Counted from the stretch's first letter, positions 11,126 through 23,888 are shown. The stretch: 64,000 nucleotides of DNA from Nicotiana tabacum (GCF_000715075.1 NC_134084.1:97258411-97322410); one strand, 5' to 3'. Notes: generated by a model not told the origin, from the letters alone. A program made the numbers and translations.

Positions 11126-14100
11126 AAAGTGGTACCAGAGCAGTTCTGTTCTAGGGAGTCTACAACCTGTGTCTAGTAAAGTCTTGTTTATGGGTATGTC
11201 ATGCACCACACTTATAAGTAGGAGGCTACAGGGCATTTAGGATTGACACTCTTTCTTCTTACTCTAGATCGTGTGGTAGAGCTCGTTTATAAGAATTCAG
11301 ATTCCGAAATTCTATTTTATTTGTAATGAGACGATACCTACATACAGAAAGAATATTGGAAAGAGAGATGATTGTGGAAGAGCTGAGTCAGAGGAATTGG
11401 GTTTTTGTATGATGCCTACGATAAATAAATGTGAGGTCTATAGCAGATCATGGGTGTACTAAAAGGTGTAAGCTTGCTGATAAGAAGCCTTAAGGCAAGA
11501 ATGTCTATCCATCTTAATGGTGAAAGACAATGAGAGATTAAGAAGATATTTAAAAGTTTCAACAAGCAAAAGAAGCAAGATGAAGAAGGGTACGAGGCGC
11601 CCAGTTAATAAAGATTAACAATATTTATAATTCAGGCAGGGGAACATAAGCTTTTTGAGTTATATTCAACAGTAACAAAGGTATGTACAATTGGTCACAC
11701 CCATTCCAGTTATGTCCCATGGGGGCTAACATGTATAGTTTAGAGAAGGACGGGATATCAAGATCCGGCTGGGGTTAGGGTAACCCAAATTGGTAAATGG
11801 ATGGTTTGTGTTAGTTGACAATTTTAAAGGACATTGCAAAAAGTGCTAATATATCTCCTTGTGAAACACCTAGATAGTGCATTTTAATATAGTACCACTA
11901 GATATGAGTGCTACAAATATAGGCGCTAGAAGCCTGGAAAGGATAAATATTATCTTAGTATGACTCCTGTCCCTAGTAGAAAGATAATGCTAGGCAACCC
12001 GAAGAGCCAGTGAGTGGAACAAAGGGGAGCTAATAGCAAAAGAATGTCATGTTGAAGTTTTCACAAAGGGATATGCAGAAATATTAGCAAAGTAATGAGA
12101 AGAGAGATAAGGAAGCGTTATGAATAAGGTGTGATACATGGATGACAATGGTAGAGTGTTACAGAACCTATAGTCAAATGAATAAAGAGACGAAAGGTGA
12201 TGGGCCCTAAGAAAACAAAATAGTATAGGACATAAAGTCACATCCTCATTTTGGGGAATAAGTTCGTAGCTCTAACGTGATTATCAGAAGGGAGAATTAA
12301 ACCCCAGAATAATAGAAATCAATATGGGCAGGTGAACAAGATAAACTAAACATGAATTAGGGACTGAGTGATTTGATAACGGTCGGCATCATGAGAATTT
12401 CATATCGCGTTCCGCCAATAATAGAATGGACAACAAAAGAAGATTCATGGGAAATTCAGAGAATTGTCATTCGGGAAGACGTTTCCCTAAAGCAAGCAAG
12501 GGGAGCAAAATTAAGCTTAAGGGAATGTATGTTCCAGTCGCACTAAGTGTCACCATTGTGTGTAAGGAATTTTTTTATCCTTGGTACATAAGGATTACCC
12601 CAAGGCGAGTAAGGGCCATCGATGATGTAAAAGGACGCCGAATATTGATGATGTAAAAGGATGCCAAAGATGAAAAGGTGAAACATCTATAGGCAGGTCA
12701 TCGTAACTCCAACTCTTAGTACTCCCCTAAAGGGAGAATATGGAATGATAAAGGAAGGATGCGATAAAAATGAGAAAGGGATGAGATTGAACTTATCCAA
12801 ATGCTACAGATATGCTACGATTCCAAAACATTATGCAAACGCGACGTCAAAGAGAAGAAGTAAGGGTTCCTACCCGAGATGTTATTGATAATTAAGGAGC
12901 CAACTTGAGATGTAAGTTAAGACCAAGGAAATAACCCAAGAAAGATTTCGTAGAATATTAAGATGACAATGGTCCAACGAGTAGTTAGTAGTTGATTTAG
13001 GAAGAGCCTAGTTATGGCTAGTCAAGAGGATACAGACAAGACATCAAGTCGTGCAAGATAAAGATAGTAAAACCCAATATAGTATATTTAGCCCTGTAGT
13101 TATGACATTATAATACTTGAGAAATATTCAAATATGAGTTGGGGTAGTTAGAGGTACCGTATGAGTGTTACGAAAATAAAAGATAGTTCCACTGGGAAGA
13201 CAGTCAAAACATTAGTTCAGAAACAATCGTACGAATACATGAGTGTGGAGATAAGTAACTAAGGATAATTACAAGTGAGCACCAAACATCAAAAATGCTA
13301 TCAGGAATACGATATAATAAGCTCGCACCTTTACAAGAGTTAGATGGTCTTCCCTAATTACTACAGTGAAGGACTAGCTGAGAAAATGAGGAAGAAGGCT
13401 TTAATCTAAGCATAGTGACCTAAAGAGGAAATGGTCTTGTAATAATAGTTTCACAACAACATTGTACGTCCTCCATAAGAAAGAGGAATCTACTGTGGCT
13501 AGTGAACAGGAAGTAAAAATCAAAAGAAATATTCGAAGATCATATGAGTTGTACAAAAATTTCGGCATGCGTGGGAGCTAAGATAAGCTAAGTATGCATG
13601 CAACAAGGGGGAAGAAAGATCAGGAAAGGCAATAGCTTATGTTAAAAGAAAGCTGAGAAGGAACGAAAGGAATTATTTAATCAATGATCCCGAGTTGGTG
13701 ACGTTGTGAACGCACTTAATAGTTTGGATTTTTATACATGCAGCATATATGTTGACAATCATATAGCCGTAAAAGATTCCGATATAAGTTAAAAGAAAGA
13801 ATTGAGCCCAGGTCATAGACAAAGGAATGAATTCTTAAAAGATTATATCATGGATATTCCATAGCGTCCATTGAGGGCTAAAGTAATAACTAATACAATG
13901 AGCCGCATATTGGAAACTAACTTAAGCCAGCGTAAAGGCCGATCAGAAAAAGAAGGAAAGTAAAGAGTTACATCAACAAAGTCAATCAGGAATCTGATTA
14001 TTGGACCCAGAAGTTATAAGAATCATGATTAAGAACATAGTAGAATCACTCTTAATATTAGAGGTGCAAAAGAGATAGCACACCAACTATGTTCAATAAT

Positions 14101-14311
14101 GGCTCTACGATAAAGGCAGTTAGAAGGGTACCAGTCTCATAAGAAGTTAGTATAAAACTCCCACAGGATTGTGTATGTACTATAGGTGTAATTATTATAA
14201 TAAAACTTCAAGTTATGGACGTGGATTACACCTAGGTGGAAGGGAAGTCGTGAGAGAGATAGAAGATATGATACAAGATTTTATCACAAAAGGGGGAACA
14301 CATGGTAACAA
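11126..14311 (+). mobile_element. Non-coding interior of element E (LARD-like)
   Basis: About 3.2 kb between the primer site of E and the broken start of LTR-D. It has no ORF above about 76 codons and I recognise no gag, protease, RT or integrase motif in any frame. It is purine-rich on the plus strand with repeated AAGGA/GAAGA-type words. An LTR element with a long non-coding interior fits the LARD class, which depends on an autonomous partner. A very degenerate coding interior cannot be excluded. The right boundary is the point where LTR-D homology starts (TGGCCTCGGGTG). No polypurine tract followed by a copy of LTR-E was found there, so the 3' end of the element is lost or displaced. Confidence 0.55.
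11130..11141 (+). other. Primer binding site of element E
   Basis: TGGTACCAGAGC, four bases after the LTR end. It matches the 3' end of initiator Met-tRNA (TGGTATCAGAGC in the other elements here) except for one base. Confidence 0.8.
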
Positions 14312-14401
14312 TGGCCTCGGGTGAGTTTCGGGTGGTTAACGAACAAATTCTTGGTTTTGGAAGTTGGCAGATTTTCTAGCATTTTGTTGCAGAGGAATCC
14401 T

Positions 14402-14745
14402 TCTTCGTGTTCGCAAAATGCCTCTCGTGTTCGCGAAGAGTTAATGAGAGGGGCATCCTAGTTGTGCTTCACGTTCGCGATGTAGGTCCCGCGTTCACGA
14501 AGGTGTGGGAGTTCAAGCCTACGCGTTCGCGACCTGGTCCTCATGTTCGCGTAGAGTCTACGGTCATGTAGAGTTTAGGCAATTAAGCTCACACTTTCGC
14601 GATGGGTGTTCCGTGTTCGCGTAGGGTCGAGCTAGATGGTCTTCGCATTCACAAGTGGGACCTCGCGTTCGCGAAGAAAGGAATTTGGTCTGAGGAAGCT
14701 TGTGCTTCGCGAACGTGAGGAAGCTGCCGCGTTCGCGAAGAAGAA
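14402..14745 (+). repeat. CGTTCGCGAA inverted-repeat array in LTR-D
   Basis: About a dozen copies of CG(T/C)GTTCGCGA(A/T)-like palindromic words 15-30 bases apart, a strikingly CpG-rich block in AT-rich surroundings. Confidence 0.85.
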
Positions 14746-16020
14746 ACACCTTGGCAGAAACTTTAAATTCAAAATCGAGGGTTTTGGTCCATAATCTCAA
14801 AAATCATTAGAGCGCTCGGGAGAAGGCAATTTTGGAGGGGATTTTCAAAGGATTTATTGGGGTTAGTGTTCTTCACTCAAATTTGGTTAAATTCCATAAT
14901 TAAGTCTTGATTTTTACCATTTAATTTGGGAATTTAGGGTGAACATTGGGGAAAATGGAAGAAAATTTGGAGACTTGATTTTGAGGGTTTGGATGGCCAT
15001 TTGATGTCGAATTTTGGTGAATATTATATGGGTAGACTCGTGAGCGAATGGGCTTTCTAGTTTTGTGATTTTTATCGGATTTTGATACGGGGGCCCTGGG
15101 GCCGGGTTTGAGCCAATTTCGAGATTTTTGAGTTAATTTGATTATTTTCGCTCGGGCTTTGTTCCTTTAGCGTATATTGATAGTAATATACTGATTTTGG
15201 TCAGATTTGACGCATTTGGAGACCGATTCGAGAGTCAAAGGCATCGCGGGTTAGAATTTGGACCAGTTTGAGGTAAGTAATAATTGTAAATCTTGTCCTG
15301 AGGGTATGAAACATTGGATTCACTTCGTTTCACTATATTGAGGTGACGCACGCGCTAGATGACGAGCGTGGAGACGTGCACGGTTGGGGATTGTGACTTG
15401 GTCCGTCCCGTAGCAACTCTTAAGTTGCGTATTTGACTGAAAGCTATTTGATACACTTGTGTTTTGGAAAATATTACTATGTTTTGGGCTGAATGCCATA
15501 TTTGGGCCTCGTGCCAAGTTGTTTGGACCCTTAGGGGCTTTTCCTCATTATTTCCTCACTGTTTTGACTTATGATCTGTACTCAGTCATGTTATGTTTTT
15601 ATTGATTTCATAACGCAGTATTTATTACTCCTTTGATACATAAACAATGATATTTTGGGCTAAGCACCCTATTTTACTGATAGCCCGAGTGGTTTGTGAG
15701 GTTGATGACTGAGAGAGGCTGATGGCCTGATTGTGAGGTTGATGACTAAGAGAGGCCGAGGGCCTGGTTGTGAGGATTATATATTTATGGATCGGGATGC
15801 ATGCTGCAGCGATATGTTGGATCGGGCTGCACGCCGCAGCGATATAGTGTTTGGGCTGTAGGAATCCCTCCGGAGTCTGCACACCCCCAGTGAGCGCAGT
15901 CAACTATATATTTATGGATCGGGCTGCACACCACATCGGTTATTATAAGGTACCTATTGAGTGTGAGCGCTGCTTGACGAGAGTTGAGTCTCGAGTGACT
16001 GAGAGGCTTGCCCGAGGGGC

Positions 16021-16030
16021 TATATATATG

Positions 16031-16087
<57 letters not shown>

Positions 16088-16165
16088 TGCTTTGCCCGAG
16101 GGGCTTGTGTTTACGAAATTACTGTTTTCACTCCTCTTTATACTGGCTCTCTGTTTAAAATGTTG

Positions 16166-16252
<87 letters not shown>

Positions 16253-16332
16253 GCTTTGCCCGAGGGGCTTGTGTTTACGAAATTACTGTTTTCACTCCTC
16301 TTTATACTGGCTCTCTGTTTAAAATGTTGAAC
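16021..16332 (+). repeat. 164-bp tandem duplication with (TA)n(TG)n tracts
   Basis: The word ATGCTTTGCCCGAGGGG and the 80 or so bases after it occur at 16087 and again at 16251, 164 bases apart. Each copy is preceded by a (TA)n run joined to a (TG)n run. The downstream segments look identical, so the duplication is recent. Confidence 0.9.
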
Positions 16333-17094
16333 AAATTCTTTCAAACAACTTTCATTGAAATTGGAGTTTTGCGGGATGTTCGAAATATAATCACTGATTT
16401 GGCTTTGTTATTTCCACTGAGATTTTTATGTTATGAGATGTATATGATTTATGTTTGTCCGAGTACGAACTATATTTCCCGAGGGATCGATTATGATTTT
16501 CATTACTTTTACTATAAACTGTATTGCACCTTTATTGAAACCGCATTTTCAAATGATTTTACCAAAAGCTGGATTTTAAATGAGACGATTGACTCATATT
16601 CTGATTTGAAGGCTTGTTTTGCTTACTGAGTTTATCATGATGTGGATTTATCATTTCCTACTGCTCAGTCATTATTTACTTTTATTACTTACTGCGTTGG
16701 CGTACTCACGTTACTCCCTGCACCTTGTGTGCAGATCCAGGTATTTCTGAGCTCGGTGGCAGGTTCATCGAAGTTAGCAAGGTAGCTGTCTGGCGATCGT
16801 AGCCCTGCTTTTCTCCCTCCGTATTCTTCCTTAGTGTACTTTGTGATTTTCCCCGAGCATGTTGGTCTTGAGGTTGTCAGATAGTTGTAGTAGATGCTCA
16901 TGACTAGTGACACCACGATGTCGGGCTTTCTTTCCGCACTGTTATTTTGTTTTAAACTATATATAAAGGTTCATTGTTAAATAGCTTTGATTTTATCCTA
17001 AGAATGGGAAAATACTAATTGGTTTAGGGTAGTGTCAGTTGGCCTAGTTCCATGATAGGCGTCATCACGACCGGATTGGTTTGGGATCGTGACA

Positions 17095-19072
17095 GAAAAC
17101 TATAAATTGAGAAAATGTATGTATTTTTACATGGATGTTTTAAAGAAATAATAACATATAAATTTATTTTAAATGATACCACGTGACTGTAATAGTACGG
17201 TATATAAAGTTTATTAAAAATAGGTAGAATTTTAAGTAATTTGAGATAATTTTTAATTATGCGGGTAATTGGTTAATTACCGGATAGTAGGATACCACCT
17301 AATTAATTAATTAGTGTAATTGGGTGAGGTTGGATAGTCTCAAACGTGGCAGCTAGCCACAATCTAAAACTATGACTCATGGTCACGTGTCTGATTCTGT
17401 TCATACAAGCTACTTTAACACTATACACGCATCAACACTCATACTTAATTAGTAAATCGTATGGAGAAGAAAATTTATCAAACTAACTTTATTTCTTCCT
17501 GCAATGCTCTTTAAGTAATATAACAAAAAAGGAGAACTACCCTTTTGGGTCAAATTGATTAAAAACGGAAACTTAAATCTCTATTCATTTCTTCTGTTTT
17601 ATACCGAAGATTACACCTCTACTCATCAAAACAACCCTGACCTTAACAAACTAAGTAATCCATCTGAGGTAACGGACGGTGTCTCGGTCTGGGAGTTTTT
17701 ATCCCATTTTTAGTAAAGTTATTAACATTTCTTTTGAAAAAAGAGTATTCCCCTGGCATAATCCTCGAAAGATCCTTCGTTTTCTACTTCATAGTCTTTG
17801 TATTTGTAGCCCATCCCAACTGAAATGATGCAGCTAGAATCGCATGTTATAGCTTATATTCAAAACCATTGTGAATTCACTGTTTCACTTTTTCATCTTG
17901 CTTTTGCCATTTTCCTCAATTCATATTCTTCATGCCATATGTGTCTATCAAGGAGCGTTTCTCCAAATTAATTTGTTTCATACGAATTTTTCCGTACTCT
18001 AGGTATATTAAGGTTATCCCTTATTTCTTTTTGGCATGATCCAAATAATACAAATGAAAAAAGTAAAATACGCAACTTTCATAAATGGTTCTAATCATAG
18101 AAATACTAGGGGTGTCTATATTCTTGATTCCTCATGTGAATTATTATTATATCTTTTATTCATGGGTATCAGAAAAATACGTATTAGATAAAGTTTATCC
18201 AAAAGGCATATTGGTTTTTCTGGCATTCCGAGAAAATCCTATTCATGTATTTCTTATGTATTTCATGCATTTATACATGTACATTGACACGTGACTAGAT
18301 GACGTTATATACGCGTATATATGTATATTATATTTATATGGAATATGGGAAAAAGGTTATGGTGTTATATACGCACCCCCACCTGATCAGCTGGTATACG
18401 TTGATGATTTGCCCACAGTGGCTGAGATGATATGATGGGATGCCCTTAGAGGCTTGATGATGTTATGAACGCATATACCTATGGATGGTATGACATTTAT
18501 ACGCACATGCATGACATTATAAATATTTTACGATTTACGGAGCTATCTAGACTTACAGGTTGAGTCCTTTACTCTATGTTTCTTCTATGTCCTTAATTAA
18601 TGTTGACTTACTGTTATGTTTCAGTTCTACCTTACATACTCAGTACATTATTCGTATTGACGTCCTTTGTTGGAGATGTTGCATTCATGCCTGCGGGCAT
18701 AGATAAAAGGATCGGTAAGACTCCACCTCATTCGGAGTGCAGCCGAGTCTATGAGTCATAGTGTCAGTGTTTTGCTATAGACTTATGGGTAGGCCGGTAC
18801 CCTGTCCCATTTAATGTCGAATAATCTTAGAGGCTTTGTAGATAGAGGTTCATTTTGTATAGTATGTCAGAGGCTTTGACAACCCATATGTATTCATGTT
18901 TTAAGAAAAATGGTTCAGTGGTACAATGTTGTCCACTTACAATCGTACATTACGAGTTGTGGCCATGTTGGCACATGATAATTACAAAAGGAATGAATGA
19001 GTTTCAGAGTGGTTCGCTCGGGCCAGTGCGGCATCAGGGGCCAGCCACGCCTCCCAAGGTTGGGGCGTGACA
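17095..19072 (+). mobile_element. LTR-E2, 5'-truncated relative of LTR-E
   Basis: It shares long stretches with LTR-E: 17220-17300 with 9590-9650 (TTTTAAGTAATT...AATTACCGG), and 17984 onward with 10044 onward (GGCATGATCCAAA). The 3' portions differ strongly, so it belongs to another subfamily and is not the second LTR of E. It ends at 19072 with GGGGCGTGACA and a terminal stem CACGCC/GGCGTG (19046-19069). The 31-bp array expected at its start is missing; LTR-D abuts instead. Confidence 0.7.
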
Positions 19073-21473
19073 AAATCATCGAATTTGGACATTGTATGAG
19101 GAATTTATGGTCATTTTACTAAGAATTGGATTACCAGATTTTTCAGATTAATTACGAAATTGCCATTGAATTCGTATTCAAAAATCTGCACTATTTGCAA
19201 AATATTGAAACCAACATATCTCCTTCATTATAAGGTCAAATGGAGTGATTCAAAAGCCTATCTTGACTGAAATTTCACAAAGAATCCATTGGAGGCATTA
19301 AAAGCAAGTTTTGGGATTATTTTGCATACCAAATGAGGCAAAACAGCTTGGCAAAAGTAATTAATATTGAAGATTTGTTCATTTGGTCATATTTTGAGTT
19401 GGGGAGCTCGGATTTGGACAATTTTTGGAGGCGATTTTCACCATATGGATTTGGATAAGTGTTCTATACTCAATTTTCATTATATTTCATGAATCCATCT
19501 TCGTTTTTGGCATTTGATTGATAATTTCAAAGTGAAATTTGGGGGTTTTGTCTAAAATTTCATAAAGTGAATTTTTGAGTTTTGAACATCGATTCGGAGT
19601 CGGATTTGAGTGAAACTAGTATGGTTGGACTCGTAATTGAATGGGTTGTCTGATTTTGTATGTTTTGTTAGGTTCCGAGGTACGAGCCCAGGTTGAACTT
19701 TTTGGCTGATTTTGGGCTTTTAATTAAAGATTCGACCTTTTTCAATTGGGATTGGTTCCTTTAGCATTGTTTGATGTATTTGAGTTTTTTTGGTTATTTT
19801 TGAGCCGTTCGAAGGTCGGAACGAGGAAGATGACATTTTTAGAGCATCGCTTGACTTGCTCGATATTGGAATTAGCTTGTTCGCGGTAAGTAACTCTTCT
19901 AAACTTAATGCTGAGGGTATGATATCCCGAATTATATGCTATGTGATCAGTATTGAGGTGCCGCACATGTTATGTAACAGGCGTGTGGGCATGCACCGTG
20001 TGAATTGTGATTCCATTATTTGTATAGTACTGTGTAGTTACCTGATCTTACCTGTAACTATGAAATTTCTAAGTACTTGAGCTATTGAGCTGTGATCCAT
20101 GCTAGAATACATGTCTAGGCTACATGCTCATCCTATTGGGACCCACTGAGGTTATTTCTGCTGTTGATCTATCTACTTTCATTAAATTATATACTCAGTT
20201 ATACGCATTCATGTACATATCATATCTCAGTGTCTGTTACTATTTATTAATAGAGCACATCATTATTTTGGGCTGATATTTCATGACATTGAGAGCCTGA
20301 GAGACTGGAGAGATTGATGACTGAGTGAGGCCGAGGGCCTGATGGTGAGGATATATATATGGGATTGGGCTGAGTTACATGCCGCAGCATGTTTTACTGA
20401 TATATTCCATGATTGACTTGTTATAGCGCTTGGGCTGAAGGAGCCCCTCTGGAGTCTGTACACACCCCCAGTGAGCGCAGGTACCTACTGAGTGCAAGTG
20501 CCGAGTGATTGGGAGGATAAAGTGATTGTGAGGACTGAGTGGCTGTGAGGACTGAGTGAATATAAGGATTGAGTGACTGGGAGGACTGAGTGGCTGGGAG
20601 GACTGAGTGAATTGATACTCTTATGCATATGGTTTTATTACTGAGTCACATCGATTTGACATGCACATGACATATTGTTATAGAGATGTATTTTCCTCAT
20701 GTCGTATAGTATCATATCATTCATGACTTCTCACATATATTGACATATGAGCATAAAGAGGTATTTTGCACTTGCTATCTGGAGAGAAAATGAAACATCA
20801 TATTTATTGTTGAAAAAATTTTTGGGAAAAACTTAGAGTTTTCAAACTTACTTGTATTTTTGACGTTTTCGGTAAAGGAGTTGGGTTCTCACTGATATAC
20901 TTAAAAAGCAAAACTATTTTCGAAAAACTATGAAAAAGCTGAGAATTTTATCTCTGAGTTACTTCTTTACTTAATTGCTTTATGTTGTTATGAATTGTTG
21001 TTGGCTATTGGTGTTGGACCCGACCTATGTTCCAGCTCGTCACTACTTTCAACCTAAGGTTAGGTTTGTTACTTACTCAGTACATGTGGTCGGTTGTACT
21101 GATACTACACTTCTGCACGTTACATGCAGATGTTGGCTGTTGTTGTTGATGTGCTCGATGGTTGCTGGATTTGAAGATGTACTTGTGTTCCTGTTGTAGC
21201 TGCCTCTTGTTCATAGTATCCTTAGATTTATAAAAACTTTGTTTATGTACTTTTCAAATAAAATATGTATTTACTTCATATCAGCTTTGAAAATTCTATT
21301 TTTAGAAGCTCATGATTTGTACTACCAGTCCTTAGGGAATGTATAAGATTTAGATAATTCCTTTTGTTTAATTGTCTTGTTAATATTTAGTGGAATTGGA
21401 TAGTTATTAGTTAGCTTACCTAGCGGGTTGGGTTAGGTGGCATCACGACTAGTGGATTTTGGGTCGTGAAAAG
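19073..21473 (+). mobile_element. LTR-F, 5'-truncated Tekay-like LTR
   Basis: It holds the family landmarks: GAGGCCGAGGGCCTGATGGTGAGGAT near 20325, CCCCCAGTGAGCGCAGGTACC near 20466, CGTCACTACTTTCAACCTAAGGTTAGG near 21037, stems CAGTAC/GTACTG (21078-21101) and CTGCA/TGCAG (21113-21129), and the terminal repeat TCACGAC/GTCGTGA (21443-21469). It ends near 21473 (GTGAAAA, probably a mutated GTGACA). The left edge is broken at the end of LTR-E2. A short direct repeat of GAGGACTGAGTG(A/G) units lies at 20520-20610. No coding signal was seen. Confidence 0.65.
21078..21129 (+). other. Paired stem-loops in LTR-F
   Basis: Stem I is CAGTAC 21078-21083 with GTACTG 21096-21101. Stem II is CTGCA 21113-21117 with TGCAG 21125-21129. 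Confidence 0.6.
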
Positions 21474-21570
21474 GTGATTGTTGTATGATTATACATAAAA
21501 TTTCTATTATTAATTAAATTTTATTGTTCCTTCATATAAATAAATGTTTAAATTATCATGTCTCATTATT

Positions 21571-21599
21571 AACGTGCAACGCACGTTCATAGATACTAG
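21571..21599 (+). mobile_element. Putative Helitron 3' terminus
   Basis: A perfect 7-bp hairpin AACGTGC-AAC-GCACGTT (21571-21587) is followed after eight bases by CTAG (21596-21599) and then T. A short GC-rich hairpin 8-12 bases before a terminal CTRR, with T next, is the diagnostic Helitron 3' end. The 5' end (TC) was not located; sequence upstream to about 21474 is AT-rich and non-coding, then LTR-F begins. Chance occurrence is possible, so this is a candidate only. Confidence 0.5.
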
Positions 21600-21625
21600 T
21601 ATCATTAAAAAAAGATATATATATT

Positions 21626-21877
21626 TGTTAAAAGGAGAAGGGGAGCTGGGTTAAAGAGAGAGAACTGGAGTCGGTTAATAGAGATAGTGAGAGAGAACTC
21701 TTCTGTATTTCTTGTGTCTTAATTACAATGAGTATAACCAAGCCTATTTATACAACTCACTAAACTACAAATTTAATCTTCTTCTAACAAAGCTCTTAGC
21801 TAACTAATTGTGTAACTAACTAAGTACAATTCCTTTATCCACCAAGTACAACTTTCACAGCTACTAATATTTCTATA
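21626..21877 (-). mobile_element. Copia 3' LTR
   Basis: It starts TGTTAAAAGGAGAAGGGG on the plus strand and ends TTTCTATA, where the partner LTR has TTTCTACA. A TATA-like box TATAAATA lies on the minus strand at 21745-21752. The polypurine tract adjoins at 21878. Confidence 0.9.
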
Positions 21878-21884
21878 CTCCCCC

Positions 21885-23888
21885 TCAAGTTGGATGATGG
21901 AATATATTAATCATCCCTAACTTGAATAGCATTTCATTGTGCAGTTTTTTCCCCAAGGCCTTAGTTAAGATGTCTGCAAGTTGATCTTTGCTGATAACAT
22001 GTTTTGTCTTGATTAACCCTTGTTGTAGTTTTTCTCGGATGAAGTGGCAGTCTATCTCTATATGTTTGGTATGCTCATGGTACATGGTATTCGATGCTAT
22101 TTGAAGGGAAGCCTTATTATCACATAATAATTCCATTGGTAGATCAACCTCCATTCCCAGTTCTTCCAACAACCTATGTAATCAAACTAACTCTGCTATT
22201 GTGGTTGCCATACTCCTATACTTACACTCAGCTGAGCTTCCCGATACTGTGTTTTGCTTCTTGGACCTCCAAGAAATTAGTGACTCTCCTAGCTTTTTGC
22301 AGGAACCAGTAACAGATTTTCTAGATACCATGCAAGATGCCCAATCAACATCACAAAAGGCAGTGATCTTCCTGGACTTGCTGCTGCTTATCAAAAGTCC
22401 TAAGCCTGGTTGATTTTTAACATATTTAACTACCCTTAATGCAGCCTCATAGTGTTACTCTTTTGGGACATGCATAAACTGACTCAATGTTTGAACTACA
22501 AAAGATATGTCTGGCCGTGGGATTGCCAAATAGAGTAGTCTTCCAATCAATCTCTGATAAGGTCTCATGTCTTCCATTTCTTTATAATTGTCAAGTTCAA
22601 ACAACTTGTCATACTCCAAACTAGTGAGCTTCTAGTTCTACTCCAAAGGGGTTATAGCAGGATTTCCTCCCCTAAGCCACATTCTGATATCAATTCTAGA
22701 GCATATCTTCTTTGGTTCATGAATATGCCTTTGGATGACCTGGTAAACTCTATTCCTAAAAAGTACTTCAGCTCACACAAGTCTTTCATTTTAAAGTTGT
22801 TATTAAGTATGAGCTTAGCCTCTTCTATCAGCTTGATGTCACTACCAGTAATAAGCAAATCATCAACATACACCAATATGATGACAATGTGTGTATCCTA
22901 CCTTTTAGTAAACAGGGAATAGTCTAATTTGCTTTGAGTGAAACCTGAGTTGATAAGAGTTGTGGTGAGCTTCAAGTTCCATTGACTGCTTGCTTATTTG
23001 AGGCCATATAATGATTTGAGGAGACGACAAACCTTATTCTCCCCCTGGCTACCAAATCCCAGTGGCAAATACATGTAGACCTCCTCAAACAAGTCACATT
23101 GAAGGAAGGCATTGTAGATATCCATCTGATAAAGTGGCCAATAATGTTGAGTAGCCAAAGATACAACACATCTGACAGTCACCATCTTCACTACAAGAGA
23201 GAAGGTGTCATGGTAATCCAAACCCTCCTGTTCAATAAAGCCCTTCGCCACCGACCTAGCCTTATACCTTTCAACATTACCATATGCCTTATACTTCACC
23301 TTATACACCCACTTACAACCAATAGGTATTTTTCCTATAGGCAAATCCACCACTTCCCATGTATGATTGTCAGTGAGGGCATCAATCTCAAGCTTCATAG
23401 CCTGAATCCAGTTGCTATCTTTGGCAGCTTGTTCAAAGGAAGCAAGTTTAGTGATTGCAGAAAAAGTTGTCAGGTAGGCTTGATAGGAAAGAGAAAGAGA
23501 AGTATATGATAGGGAGGCAATGATTGGGTAAGGGGTGATAGAAGAATGGCACATAATATGTGAGCCATATAGGAGGTTTAGATGTTCTAGTGGACTTTCT
23601 CAAGGGTGGTAGTGATATAGGAGGTGAATTGGAACTGGATGTAGATGATAGTTCAGGGGATATAGGTGTTGAGTGAAAGGTAGGTAATTGAGAAATGGGA
23701 GAATCTAGAGATGGTAAGGAATCAGTGATATTTTGATCAGGAGGTTGAGAGACAGGACAATTTGGAAAAGAGTCATCTATAAATGATGGGGTAGTATAGA
23801 AAGATGTAGATAGTTCAAGGAAGGTGGACTTGGGAAATCTGAAAGGGAACACTGACTCTCTAAAAGATATATATCTACTAACAAAGAA
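21885..23888 (-). pseudogene. Copia pol remnant: integrase tail, RT and RNase H
   Basis: Minus strand, reading from the end of element H. The serine/proline-rich integrase tail with LRKSTRTSKPPIWL is near 23560-23640. RT follows at 22994-23554 with TWEVVDLPIGKIPIGCKWVYKVK and YQMDIYNAFLQCDL. The catalytic YVDDLLITGSD is at about 22840-22876. RNase H pieces are at 22182-22394 (FCDVDWASC) and 21885-22172 ([12 protein letters not shown] ... [16 protein letters not shown] ... [11 protein letters not shown]). Frameshifts and stops separate these blocks (for example at about 22990 and 22640). The order RT then RNase H at the 3' end is copia-specific. Confidence 0.92.

Larger units (their letters stand above)
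14312..17094 (+). mobile_element. LTR-D, 5'-truncated Tekay-like LTR
   Basis: From 14312 the sequence matches LTR-G from about 38809 onward (CCTCGGGTG, then a CGTTCGCGAA array). It ends with TTTGGGATCGTGACA at 17094. Compared with G, about the first 600 bases are missing. It contains the CTGCAC/GTGCAG hairpin at 16718-16734, the terminal repeat TCACGA/TCGTGA at 17065-17092 and a duplicated (TA)n(TG)n block. The ORF at 16324-16629 has no recognisable domain. It is the reference copy for LTRs A and B. Confidence 0.7.

Noticed and set aside
17095..19072. LTR-E2 as the 3' LTR of element E
   Set aside because: The 3' halves of the two LTRs differ strongly and no polypurine tract or GACAC duplicate was found, so they are different subfamilies.
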